DNA of 64,000 nucleotides from Himantopus leucocephalus. Its lineage: Eukaryota; Chordata; Aves; Charadriiformes; Recurvirostridae. The stretch spans positions 8,224,265 through 8,288,264 of the forward strand of contig RSEF01000012.1 of NCBI GenBank assembly GCA_003993805.1, in the 5' to 3' direction. Made by a program: the position numbers and the translations under genes. This document shows positions 48,791 to 61,550 of the stretch, piece after piece. The notes beneath the pieces were generated by a model. The model did no database searches and was not told where the DNA came from. It saw only the letters and a program-made list of their open reading frames with translations. Position 1 is the first letter of the stretch. Each line of letters begins with the position of its first letter.

Positions 48791-51700
48791 GTAAGTAATT
48801 CTGAAAGTTTGTTTCTGTCGATTTACAGCTGAGGACTTGGTGTTTTGCTTATGGAACTGTATCCTATGCTGAAACAAGTTTGACAGTTACAACAAGAATT
48901 TTATCTATCTGCCTCTGGCTGCTAAATATTAGGAAAGCACCTTAGTAAGAATCTGAATGCATGTTATAATTTTGTTCACACAGCATTCTCTCATCTTATA
49001 GCTGAAGAGAATGATTGTTTGTCACTACCCGTTTTCTTATTTTTGAGTCTTTCCCTAGTGCTTTTTTGCAGCGACAGTCTAAATATATTCAGCAACCTTT
49101 TCTGAAGAGGTAAATGAGCTACTTCTGCAAAAGTATAAATGAACATCCAGAGGCCTATAAGCTGTATAGGGATTTAGCTGCCCAGTTTTTGAAAGTTAAG
49201 AGATACGATATTAAATCCCCATATGCAACCTTCTGTAATTCTACGTTATAGAATGAGGTTGAAGTTGTGTTTTCAGCAACGTTTCAGAGACCTGTGTCTT
49301 AGAAAAAGAGCGTCTTGTAAATCTGTATTTCAAATACTTCTATTCAACATAAAATTCTTTTCCCAAAGTTACAAAAAGATTATTTTAATCTGGATGAATA
49401 AAGCTATAAGGTCAAGATTTGAGACTGTATGCTATTTCAAAAAGCTATATAAAACAGTGACACAGAATAGATCAAAAAATCTCTCATATTGCTGTCTCCA
49501 CATGCTTTTTGGCTGCTGGTCTTATTTTAAAGCTATTCCTTTTTAGACCATCTGTTAACTTCCCCAGACAAAAACACAATCCTGTGTTTCTCTCACTTCC
49601 AGATTCCCAATCTAAACTTTGCTGGCAGGCAGCAACAACTGAGATTTTTAATTTACTTCCGAGTTTGTGATCATCAGTGCTTCTCATCAAACTTTCCACC
49701 TCTTAGGCATGTCATGAACCTAACTATCTATGGAACTAACAAGCCTGATACCAGTTACTTCAGTGGGAAACTGACTGGGTCTTGATCAAGAATTCAGTAC
49801 AGTGAATTAATTAATTTACTATATGCATGTAGAACCAATATTATCAAAAACATGTTTGGTGAAGGTTCTGCTATTCAAAATCCTTATTCATTAGACATTC
49901 TAATCCTGATAGTTGGTCTCACCTTAGTAGTAGTAATATTCTAATACACTCATTTTATGGTAGCCTTTCTTACAGAAATGTCACATTAGTATCTTGTATT
50001 GTCATTTGGCATCTGAATCTGGTATTTAGATACTTCTTCTAAAAGCTATTTCCTCATCTTGAGGGGAAGGGAAATCAGTAACTTTGTTATAAGGCCTCCT
50101 ATTCATTCATTTCACAGAATATTATAACTTTTTATTTTTAACAAGTGCTCTTATTTTCTTGTAAGGGTGAACCTAACAAAAGAGAAAGGATGTATTTTAC
50201 CCTATCTATATATTTAACATGAATCCTTACTCTATAATAAAATAACATAAACATTGGGTAGCCTAGTATTCCATTGCTAACAGTGTCCAAAAGTTCATAG
50301 AATAGACCTAGTATACAGTGATATCTCCGCTGACTGCTCTTTATGATCCAGCTACGGTTTCTGTGTGCTTAATAACTCTCAGTGGACTTTTTGAATTAAG
50401 CCACTTGATTTTAGACCTGTGCAAAATTCTAGTGCCTCAAACGTATTATGACAGTGAATCCCACAGCTTAAAATGTCATGTGAAGAACCACTGCTTTTTA
50501 TTTGGTTTTGCGCTAGATTTCGGCTGCTTTTGCTAGGATTTCCTCTGGAGGAAACATTAAATAGTTGATGTCTGGTGCCAGTCTCAGCGCCACCTATGAT
50601 TTTGTAAGACACCATCATCGCATCCCTCCCTCAGCTCTTTTCCAGACAGGAAAATCTTAGCATGTGTGATAGTTCATTTCATGAAACTGTGTCACTTCTT
50701 TGATTCTTCTCTGAATCTTTTTTCAGACCTATTACCGTGGGTGTGTGTTGTGTGGTTGGCTTTTTTTTTTTTTTTGAGGTAAGGAGACCAAAAAGGATTG
50801 TGTTTGTCATAATTCAGGTGTAAGGTGGGTTATGCATTGGTGTTATAGTGTTTCTCCTTTTATTCTGTACATCTCTCCGAGCAATTCCCAACAGATTTTT
50901 TTTTTTTTACTGTTACTAAATACTGAGCTAATATTTTAATGGAAGTATTTATCATAGCTGAAGAATCTCACCAGTGGTTATAATCAGTTTAGATCCCAGC
51001 TTGATATGCATGAAGGGAGGATTATTTTCACTTGTGTATAATTTCACATTTATCTCCCTGAATTTCATCTGCCAGTCCTTGCCTAGTTGCTTAGCTTTAT
51101 AAAATTCTTCTTTGCATTTGGCTTTTGTCTTTACTGTCCTGAATAACCTAATATCATGAGGAAAATTAGTCATCTTACTGTTCACCTTGTTTTCCGGGTT
51201 GCTTAGGATATGTCAGAAAGCATGAATCCCAGCCACAGGTTCCAGCAAAACTCCACAGGGGCCTTGTGTTGGTTTTGTGACTTGACTGTACGTTTCTGCT
51301 ATTTCCTCTCTTGTAATCAAATATTTATGTATAAAAGGACCATCCCTCTAATCTAATTGCTGATTAGTTTCTTGTAAGTATTTGGAGGAGAGCCTTTCTG
51401 CAGGAATGGCTTTGGAAGTCCAAGCTGGCTGTGTCAGCTAATTTGTCAGTCTTGCTTATACACGTGGTTATTGATTCTTTTAAACAACTAATTTGAGTTA
51501 AAATTATCAAACAGCTATAATTCTAAAGATAAGGTTTTTGGTGGCATCAAAAAAAAGTGATGTAATCTATCACATCTGTACTAAAACGTGATAGATCTAT
51601 CCTTGTGTGTCTGAGCGTTACTGACTTACAAAACTTCCTTTCTTAAAAACTGAGAAATTTCTTACAAAACCACTAAAAACTGTTTTCAGCTTGGCTGTGC

Positions 51701-54700
51701 ACGATGAAATTGACCCTGAATGGGGCCCTTAGTCTCATAGCCAACTTCGGGAACTCCCAAGACACTGGAGAAGGATAAATCTAGCTTCCTGCCAAAAAAA
51801 AAAAAGGGAGAAATGAGTGAATTATAAGTTTCATATTTTTATTGTGGTTTCTGGAAAAATATTGTAAGAACAATCAAAGAAAAAATTATTCATAAACTGT
51901 ATTAATTATTTGTATTTTAAAAAATTATTAGCTATTTCTAAAATATAAGGAATATCAGGGAAAAATATAAAAAAAATACTATCACTCAATACGGATTTGT
52001 CAAGAATAATGTCAAACAAGTCTGATTTTCTTGGATGACGGGAAAACAGGCTTTTTACGCATAAGGGAAGAACAGTAGTAGCATTGACATTAAGAAAACT
52101 CTTTATGTAGTCTCAAGATTTTTATTAGCAAGCAGGTGGTAAGCACGAGAGAAGAAATTGCTATCATATAGATGCCCATCTGATTAGAAGACTGCATCAA
52201 AGTGTAATTATCAATGATTCGTGGTGAAATTGGAAAGATGTCTAATAGGATCTGGTAGTGATCTGTCATATTTTTGAGGCTTTCATCAATGTTCTGAATG
52301 ATGGATATGTATTATGCACCCAGATAATGTCAAGCTGGGAAGGATTAAAAATATGCTGGAAAAAGGATTGTAAATGGAAAAAAAAATTGGCAAACTGAAA
52401 AAATAGTCTGAAAAAGTAGGTGTGTTTCAACAGAAGATTGGTAAAAATTAAACCTTTTGGAAGCAAAAAGAGACCCATGAAGAAATTTATGGACGGTAAC
52501 TTGGACATTCCTGATTTTCTTTTGAAGATTAAATTACTTTTTAAAATGAATGCTTTGAGCACCTGTTCTTTGATATTACAACCCAAAGTTAGTTGTCTTG
52601 TCTTTCTAGTCTGTCTTCTTATTCTTTGTGACGTATTTTTCTCACAGCACAATTATATTATTCTCTATATGGATTGATTATATACATAGGGACAGGAAGT
52701 ACTCTAAATGTTTTTAACTATTTAAAGTGGTTCATCATCTTCGAATCATCCATTTGCAATTTCTTGATCAGAGATTTTCCTTCCCCCCACTGTCCCCAGG
52801 TAGATAGTTATTCTCTCTAGTCTTGCTTGAATGTATTATGCAGAAGAGTTAATGTAGAAGGTTTCAATAGAGGGCAGAAGGCTATGAGGTGGAAAGAACT
52901 GGGAGGACACAAGAAATTATTCAGCAGTATTCATTCCCAGGATTGGTGCCTGTCTGTCAAATAAAGGGAGAACTAGCTTACCCATTTGGATTAGCTGGTC
53001 CTAGGGCAACACATTAATCAGCTGACGTGCTGCTTTTGTGACATTACCATAACTGAATTAGATTTACTGTGACATTTTTAAAATAAACTGTAAACTGAGT
53101 TGCACAAAGTAATGCTCCTTTTCCCTACTTTGTCATTGTTTAATACTACATAATTAATACAAAATGAACCACTGCGTGCTATGAACAGTGGCTCTTTTTC
53201 ATTCATGAGATAGTTATATGTTGTTCTTGGAAATAAATGGTGAGTTTGATCTTTTTTTTTACAGAAAACCAGGTGATTTTAATTTGCTTAATGTGTTCTT
53301 TGAAAACATATTGTAAATTTTGATCTTCTTTTGAAGTTTAGTTCCTGTCCTGATACTACAGGAGTTTGCTTCTGATTAATGAGATGGAGAGAAAGGATAA
53401 AAAGGATAGTGAACAGTTCCTCTGAGAGGCTCGTAGTTTTGAATATAAAATTGTTCCTTGAAATGATTTTTATATATCTGTAGCAATATGAATAACTCTT
53501 AGATGCTGTAATTAACAGAATATAGCTGATAAAATGATCAATAGGTAACAGTATACGTATTCATGAAGTCAGAACTGCGAGCAGCTACTCAATGTTATTT
53601 CACATGCTCTTCATTTCTACATTGATTCATGACAAGTATCTAAGTAGAACAGTAAAAGAAAATACACTAAGAAATAATCTAAAATGATGTTTCCCCTCTT
53701 TGTATTAATTAAACTCTATTCCTAGTAGAACTTTGATCAAGCTAATGTATAAATTCTTAAAAACAAAAGAACCAAAAAACCCTAAATCAAATATGCCATG
53801 TGCTTATTTTGCTTTTTGATGCATTGCACATCATACAAAGCACACTTTTTTACTCATCTTTCTGCCTTGTAAAAGAAAAATCGGGAAGCAAGGGCTATAG
53901 TGTAGTTTGCTGTAACTTTGCTAGCTTATCTGGAAACTAGTCAGTGGATTTAAAAAAAAAATCTAGAAAATATTTATATATACTTTTAAATCTACATATA
54001 GTTGAAAAATTATGTACGGTCAGATTTTTATTATTGAAATATTATATATAAAAATGTTTAAAGAAGCTCACCACTTGTTAACTTTACCCAATGATTTCCA
54101 TGACTGGGATCAACCCTGCCTGCTTCCAAACTGGACAGTCCATTTCTTAGACTCTGCTGGCATACTGTAGGTGCAAGTCAAAGGAATTTGAAGATCTGTT
54201 GTCTCCTTACTCTGTCCACTTCTGAGACTGTTCTTCATCTTTTTTTTAGGTATTTTGTTTATGGCCGTTGAAATTCTGGAGGTTTGATTCTAGTGGAATA
54301 TCTAGGGAGTTGCCAGCAACTGGGTCTTCAGTTTGAGTTCCCAGATAGGTGTTTTCTTCCGTAATATACATCAAAGTTTACACTTGATTACTGGTTGGAA
54401 AGGTGGCCCCCCATTGTTCCTAAATACCACAGGTGGTCAGAGGAGTTTTTGGGGGTATAATACCTTTCAGCCTGTCTCTGTGCCTCTATGTAAATGTGCG
54501 GAACACCACAAATTTTGAAGCTTATTGTATTTATGAAGTACAAGGTTACACACAAAAGGTAAAAACAGTAACCTGCAAAATGGAAATGTTCTGTTTGTTT
54601 TACTATGCTTCCTGAGGTGTGTTATCACATTAATAAACGAATTTAATAAGAATAAAAAAATACCTGATTTCTTTACTTTTTCTTGAAAAGAGACATAGTA

Positions 54701-57700
54701 ATCTTAAATATTTTCAACTGAAATTTGTAATACAGTATTTATGACCAGAGAAAGTCTATTTTAAGGTATTTTAAAGCCAGTAGGTTCAGTGTATTCATTC
54801 ACCTTATTTTCTGTTTTTCATTGTACTGTTGTTTCCTGCTTTCTTCAACTTTTTTTTAATACTTCTGTTTTAAGAGCTTGCATACTTGTTGATTGTTAAC
54901 TTTATTTTTGGATGTTTTCACTGTTTTCTTCATTTAAATTCATGTACATTGATGGCAATTTAGGTAAGTGCAAAATATTTCTTTGTTTTTTTTTTAAACG
55001 ACATCGTGCTTAAGCATTTAAATGTGTGGAAGAGATTCAACAGTCAGAGCAAAACTTGATTATCTGAAAATGAAAGTATAATGAAACAAAAGTACATCGG
55101 TAACTTTTTTTCTAATTTGAAAATAAAAACGTCTCTATCAATGAGAAGAGGCTTAAATAGCAGGACTTCCGATGAGGAATGATGGTATATAGATGGTATG
55201 AAACGTGAATGAGCCATGCCAGAAGGGTATGTGTTGGCTTCTGTGCTGCTGTTACTGATGAGGAAAAACTACTAGCTCTGTGGTGGGGAGCTGAAAGAGA
55301 TAAGGAGGTGGTCATAATACTGTAGATATTGCTTCCTCAAAATTTCCTTGGATAACCGAAAAGTGTTTAAGGGTGAATGGGGAATGTAATAATTTTTAAC
55401 CTTTTTTTTTTTTTTTTTACTGTGGGATTTTTAAATCTGAAAAAACTTGGTTAAAAAAAAACGCTAGAAAACGAATAAGAGGAATGTGTCCCTGTAAGTA
55501 TTCAAGTATGTGCTTAGTCTTGACTGAAGCTTTTTGGTGGTATACTGGTTTACATAATACTACACATATATATATTATATACTAGTAATATACTTTAAGC
55601 TGTATGAAAATTATATCACATGTTAACAGTCATTGGGAAAGGATAGTAATAATAAGTTATATCCTTTTGTGCATTTCTGAGATATAAAGAGATCTGAGGA
55701 AAGTAAACGTTGATTTTATGTTCTGTTTTCCCAGTATTTGAAAAAGATAAGGACCGTGAATTTTAGTCTCTACAATGTGCTGTGCATAACTCTGTCAGCT
55801 GAAGGAACATTATTATTATATTTCAAACAAAGGGTACTTTATTCATCATGTTAGAAATGAAAAGTTGTTGGAAAAAGTAATTTAAACTTAAAAGAATATG
55901 ATCAAAATGTAGTCAGTTGGGTTACTCTTTTTTGGTGGTGATTTTTTTTTTTAAATACAGGATGTAGGTCATTCTCAAATATGCCAGTGCCAAAGTGCTA
56001 GCATTTTCTTTTTCAAAGTTATTTCAATTACATCTTGAAGTCTTAGAATGAGTGTCATATAATGGATGTCAGTGAGTGTTCTTATAAAGATGCATAAACA
56101 AGACCAGTCATATTTTAAGGAAAGATGGATTGACTGTATAGCAGGAACACTATTCCAATAAAAGGTGTTTGGAACTGTGTAATGCTGTATAACTCAGAAT
56201 TGTGATCTTATCAGCTTTGAACATATTCATATCCTTAGCTAAGATTTGATGGTACATCCCTGAGATAATACAAAAAGTGCTGCTATCGTGCGTTTGTTTT
56301 TTTTTTTTGTGTCCTGTAGTGGTGATCATTTGCTGCATAAAACTTAAAATGGAAGTATTTCATGAGGAGTTTTCTGAAAGGCTACAGGTTTATTAGTTGA
56401 TACGTTAGCTGAATTTAGTAATTCCACCGTTTGTTAAATTTCATTTGCAACTTCAGCTGGATTCTTTATTCTGTGTTCCCCATTCTGATGTGCTTTGATG
56501 CATGGTTCTGCTGTTCAACAGTGATTGTTGTATTGCTGTATGGGTAAAACCCTTTGTACAAAAACCAGGATTCTGACAGTGTCTCAGACAACCACTTAAA
56601 AAAAAAAAGTAGATGTAGCAGGAAATAGTTTGGGATAAAATTACCTTTAAGTTATTTTTGCTTTAAGCTTGTAGCACTGCTTGAAGGTATTCCTTCAGCA
56701 GATACTGGTAAGCCACACCTCAAGCATGGCAGCTGCTGCTTTTTGCTGCCTGCTGCCTTAAATTAGGGATCAGTCCTGAGTAGGCATTCTAGTAGGGTAC
56801 TTTGTGCTGTCAGAATGACATAAAGGAGATGGGGAGAGTGGTAGTTGTATATAAACCATCTTGAGTTTTGTTAGAATTGGGAGGTATTGGATACATCACA
56901 TAAATAGTAAACTACTTGATGACGCAGAAACTTATTTTGAAATCAAGGCTTACAAAGCATAAATAAAGTCTCCTGAAGAAGTTAACTAAACCTTTAATTT
57001 CATGAATAATACAGTTTCTCACAGATATTGTAGATAATCATCAAACATTATCCTTGGTGAATTTCTCTTCCAGTGATTGTGATGGAGCCTGAAGTTTGTG
57101 GGGTGGGTTTTTTTTCCCCAACATATTTTTATTTCTCTGTTAGCTTCTGTAAACTTGTTTCCTTCCTCCCTTTAAACCTTGAGGTCTTAGAGTTAATCTA
57201 AAAAAATGCTGGAAACTACTCTTCAGAGTTTTCCATCATCTGAAGTGGGGGAGAGAAAGGGGAGCAAGTACTGAAAAGAAAAAAAAGTCATTTCTTTGTC
57301 ATTATACGTTTTTAGTCTTTACTATTTCAGGCATTTTTGCTCATTTTGGTCCTTTCATCTTGAATTTTCTGAGAGTTGTCCCCAATTTATCTACCAGGCA
57401 GTCAATAATGCCATATTCTATTAGCCTGTAATAGGGAACTCCACCCTCTATGCTATTTGTGAAAAACACAGTCCTGGCTGTGCTGCAAAGCATTATTTTT
57501 ATTTATTTTATATGTGTATATAATTTAAAGATAAGCTTGCATGACACTTACTAACCTTTCTCTTTTATGTTTCTGAGTTCATAAGACGCATTTCAAATTG
57601 TGTCAGGGTGAGGGAATGTTATGATGGTGACTTAACCTGTTGGTCACTGATTCAATTTTCTTCTGGATTTTTTTGCATGTCTGGGAGTTATGGCTTGTTA

Positions 57701-58918
57701 ATGTCATGCAGGGTCAGATTCTGACTTGACCTGCTTTCTCTGTTCAAGGTGTCTAGCATTCCTGACTCTAGAATTGTGTATTTCCCTGGTGCCAGAGAGT
57801 CAGTCGTAAAAGCTGTCAGTTGCAAGATATGATTTGCTGCTTGAATTTGTTCCTGGAATATCTGTCAGTTGAGTTAGCAAAGAAACTAGCATTCAGGAGC
57901 CCTTAATATATTTTATAGAGGATAACTTGGGTTCAGACTGGATTGCCTGTAGCAGGAGCAAATAACTCTTTTGAATTTAGTGATTTTTAGAAAATTTGGC
58001 CCGTGGGATGGGGAAATTGTATTTACTCTTTGAATTTCCTTAAGCATCTGCCACAATATAGTTATTGCTCTTACTCTTGGTGTTTGAAGTTGATATACAA
58101 AGCTAACAAAACTCATGTGAAAAGAAGGCAGTAGATTTCATGTGAAGTGCTCTTCGAACCCTGAAGGGAAAATAATAAATGATGTTTTTGCCAAAAGGAA
58201 AATCCTGAGGCAAATCAATATAACTCTTTAGTGTTAGAGACTTGGAGAACACTGAGGTCTTATAAGGTAATCTCTATTCTAGTTCCATCTATAACTGAAT
58301 GAGAGTGTGAGGTCCCCACCACATCACATTTCTGTAGAAGAAAAGCAAAGGTCAGCAGAAACTAGAGAAAAAGCATAACACACAGTGGAATGCAGCTTCA
58401 GAGGAGCAGCAAGCCCTGAAACAAGGTCTGCTTTTTGCACAGACTGAAGTTTTCCATTTAGTTGACTACAGAATTAGTTGTACAGAGTGCAATTCTCACT
58501 GCAGAATCTATGTTTGAATTGAAAGAATAACAACACAGAAAGGCAGGGGGTTGTGCTTTGAAAATTAAATACTTCCTATGTATTTCTTTTAAATAATGTG
58601 TAAAATGATGTTGTGTAGCTCTCTCAATTTGTTGGTAGAAAGTCTGAAAGAATAGTCCTGTTAGTGTGAACTTTTTCCTCTGTGTGATTTAACTCCTGAT
58701 TGTAACTGATAAAGTGCAATGTTTGTAACTGATTCAGTGAAGAAATACCTAAATATCATGGTATACTATTCCTGCAGGATGCAGTACAAGGTGGAAGTGA
58801 AATAGTGGGTTGCTATTTGAATTTTGCTGTACCAAAGCATTAATAATATGTTTCAATCCAAACTTGAAAAACACTGTTTGAAATCAACAAGTCTGTGATA
58901 AAAACCAACTGGTCTATT
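48791..58918 (+). other. ERC2: ERC2 intron after the first coding exon; no exon seen
   Basis: It opens with the consensus donor GTAAGTAA. The next coding exon should continue the coiled coil, and no frame in this stretch does so. It contains T-runs, short AT repeats (for example 55562-55590) and chance frames, including one of 128 codons on minus at 52266-52652. Long introns are usual for ERC2. Confidence 0.7.
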
Positions 58919-58967
58919 GAAGTATATATGTAATTATACACATGTGTATAATTTTTATATATACTTC
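58919..58967. repeat. 49-bp near-perfect palindrome
   Basis: A perfect 22-bp palindrome (58932-58953, centre ACACATGTGT) is nested inside matching outer arms GAAGTATATAT (58919-58929) and ATATATACTTC (58957-58967). Only 2 and 3 unpaired bases lie between the inner and outer arms. It could extrude as a cruciform. It ends 18 bp from the 3' end of a CR1 insertion. Confidence 0.9.
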
Positions 58968-58985
58968 ATGTGTGTTGGGATATTT

Positions 58986-59992
58986 ATAGAATCATAGAAT
59001 GGTTAGAGTTGGAAGGGACCTTCAAGATCATCTAGTTCCAAGCCCCCTGCCATGGGCAGAGACGCCTTCCACTAGACCAGGTTGCTCAAAGCCCCATCCA
59101 ATATAGCCCTGAACACCTCCAGGGATGGGGCATCCACAGCTTCTCTGGGCAACCTGTTCCAGTGTCTCACCATCCTCAGAGTAAAGAATTTCTTCCTAAT
59201 AGGTAATCTAAATCTACCCTCTGCTAGTTTAAAACTGTTACCCCTCATCCTATCACTACACTCCCTGATAAAGAGTCCCTCCCCTTCTTTCCTGTAGGTA
59301 CTTTCCTTTAGGTACTGGAAGGCCGCTACCTCCGGTCTCCCTGGAGCCTTCTCTTTTCCAGGCTGAACAACCCCAACTCTCTCAGCCTGCCTTTAGAGGA
59401 GAAGTGCTCTAGCCCTCTGATCATCTTCATGGCCCTCCTCTGGAACCTCTCCAACAGGTCTATATCTTTCTTATCCTGGGGACCCCAGAGCTGGACACAG
59501 TACTCCAGATGGAGTGTTTCCAGAGTGCAGTAGAGGGGCAGAATCACCTCCCTCAACCTGCTGGCCGTGCTTCTTTTGATGCAGCCCAGGATGTTGTTGG
59601 CTTTCTGGGCTGCGAGCACACATTGCCGGCTCACATTGAGCTTTTCATCCACCAGCACCCCGAAGTTTTTCTCAGGGCTGCTCTCAATCCATTCTCTGCC
59701 CAGCCTGTATTTGTGCTTGGTATTGCCTTGACCCGCATGCAGTACCTTGCACTTGGCCTTGTTGAAGTTCATGAGGTTTGCACAGGCCCACTTCTCAAGC
59801 CTGTCCAGGTCCCTCTGGATGGCATCCCTTCCTTCCAGCATGTTGACCGTTCCACACAGCTTGATGTCACTGGCAAACTTGCTGAAGGTGTACTCAATCC
59901 CACTGTCCATCTTGCCAACAAAGATGCTGAAGAGCGCCAGTCCCAGTACCAACCCCTGAGGAACGCCACTTGTCACTGATGGCCACTTGAAC
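58986..59992 (-). mobile_element. CR1 LINE 3' half (RT C-terminal half and full 3' UTR)
   Basis: Read on minus, it starts at about 59992 (TCAAGTGG...) and runs into a 216-codon uninterrupted frame. This begins TSGVPQGLVLG and covers the catalytic box (FASDIKL, with FADD changed to FASD), the palm end, the thumb (EKWACANLMNFNKAKCKVLH) and the conserved C-terminal region ([29 protein letters not shown]). About 340 bp of 3' UTR follow, ending in GGTCCCTTCCAACTCTAACC and ATTCTATGATTCTAT at 58986. The changed catalytic aspartate makes this RT inactive. The 5' half is missing here, but a matching 5' half lies on the opposite strand at 61546-63140. Confidence 0.95.
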
Positions 59993-61504
59993 CTTAGTTC
60001 AAGGATATCAAATAAAGAGTAGGTACTACTTCACATATCTGCAAACAAAATGACTCAATTGGACACATCTGGGAAATGAACACCTAGACAGATTTTTGGA
60101 ACAGTAGTTTTTCAAATATAGTTTTCAATTGGATTAAGTTACCTCTTTCTTCTGAGACCACCGTGTCACAAACAAAAAGAAGACTTTCTAGTTGAAACAA
60201 AAATGGAAACATGTATTCCTAAAGATAATTTTAGTTTCTTGTAAAGTTGCAAAATTTTCCTTCTGATATTCCATTCTATGTTTAGCCATTTACAGCACCA
60301 ATTCTCTACACAGTGAAGCACTGCTTTATACAAGATCTGAGTTTTGGAAAGGATAATGGCCTACCTATTTAACCTAGAATCTTTATGGCTAGTGGCTTCA
60401 ATTAATGTTCTATGGTTATACCTATATACTGATTTAAGAAAACAAACTCTTCTCTAAAGTATTACTTAGAAGTAATTTTTCTTGGACTTTGCCAGACTGG
60501 CACTGCTTGTTCATTTTGCATTCCTGAAGTCAGGATAATGCAGTGTATTCAGGTGGAAAAGCCTATCATGATTATTCTTGTCTAATTGTTCAAATTCTCA
60601 TTCTGATAGCTCTCCCTCTTGAGGGGATGAACTGCCTGAACATGATGGAAGAATGCCTCATTTTGCTTTCTTAAGCAACTTTCATGCTTTCTACTCTATA
60701 GTTCCGTCCTCCCTTCCTTCACTAGGGAATCTGAAGATGAAAATCTCTCTCTAGTGTAAGGAAAGTACTAGACTATCCACACAGTTATGCAATATGCAGC
60801 TCATTCTGTTTCCACATTTCAACAAAACTAAGAACATATGAGTTATAGGTATGTTATAAATAGAACAATAAATATACTAAAATAATAATAATATAAAATG
60901 AAAATAAACAAATTTTATCCACAAAAGGGTGATGGCCTTCTAAGCAGTTCTTGTTAACCAATGATTAAAAATTATGCCGAATCTCTCTTAAGTATCAGAA
61001 AATTCCTAGTAAAACTTATACTAGCATACAACACGATGTCTTTCTGAACACAAATTTTGTAGGAACAACTTCAGATTTCCAGAATATCGTTCCAGTGGTA
61101 TGTTGTTATTTTCATGTCAGTATTAACCATCTCCAGAAATTTAAGAGTTGTGAGTTCATTTTTTTTTTTACAATATATATCAAAACAAACAAGACAATAT
61201 AATGTGTACCTAGATATGTTTGTGTTAACATCAACCTCAATACGAATCTTTATTTTAAAAGAGTATTTACACAGGTAACATGTACTTTGTATTCCAGAGA
61301 GCTGTGCTGACAGGTAGGTACATTCAGAGTGGCATGTGAAAAAATACAGTTTTGGCTGTAGAATAAAGGCGAATTGGGAATTTTGGTTTCCCTCAAAATT
61401 CAAAGAGAGAAATCTTAGTTTCTGTCACTCAGAGAAGAGTAGAAACTTTTAACACAGGGAAGAAATTTAATATTATCATTGAATGCAAAACATTATGAAC
61501 TCAG
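59993..61504. other. ERC2: Unique intronic DNA between two CR1 halves
   Basis: About 1.5 kb of AT-rich sequence has no CR1 similarity that I can see. The minus-strand frame at 61071-61403 is not recognised and looks like chance. If the two CR1 halves were one element, this block would be former 5' flank carried along in an inversion. Confidence 0.55.
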
Positions 61505-61550
61505 ATTAAATTAGGATTCTGAATTAGGATTAAATTAGGATTAGATCAGG
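61505..61550. repeat. Irregular ATTAAATTAGG repeat at the CR1 5' junction
   Basis: Four units in a row: ATTAAATTAGG, ATTCTGAATTAGG, ATTAAATTAGG, ATTAGATCAGG. They run straight into the CR1 sequence TCAGGATTAAAGGGAGGG, so the last unit is CR1-like. This suggests that the repeat formed by slippage during or after insertion. Confidence 0.75.

Noticed and set aside
48791..48832. ERC2 reading frame continuing past EENQ
   Set aside because: CAG|GTAAGT is a consensus donor, and the following residues (VSNSESLFLSIYS) do not fit the coiled coil, so this is intron read-through.
52266..52652. 128-codon minus-strand frame in the ERC2 intron
   Set aside because: Lys/Phe/Leu-rich composition from AT-rich DNA, no known domain and no splice support.
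59509..59979. 156-codon plus-strand frame opposite the CR1 RT
   Set aside because: It is an antisense shadow of the RT frame on minus. The same kind of shadow occurs at 41136-41372 in another copy.
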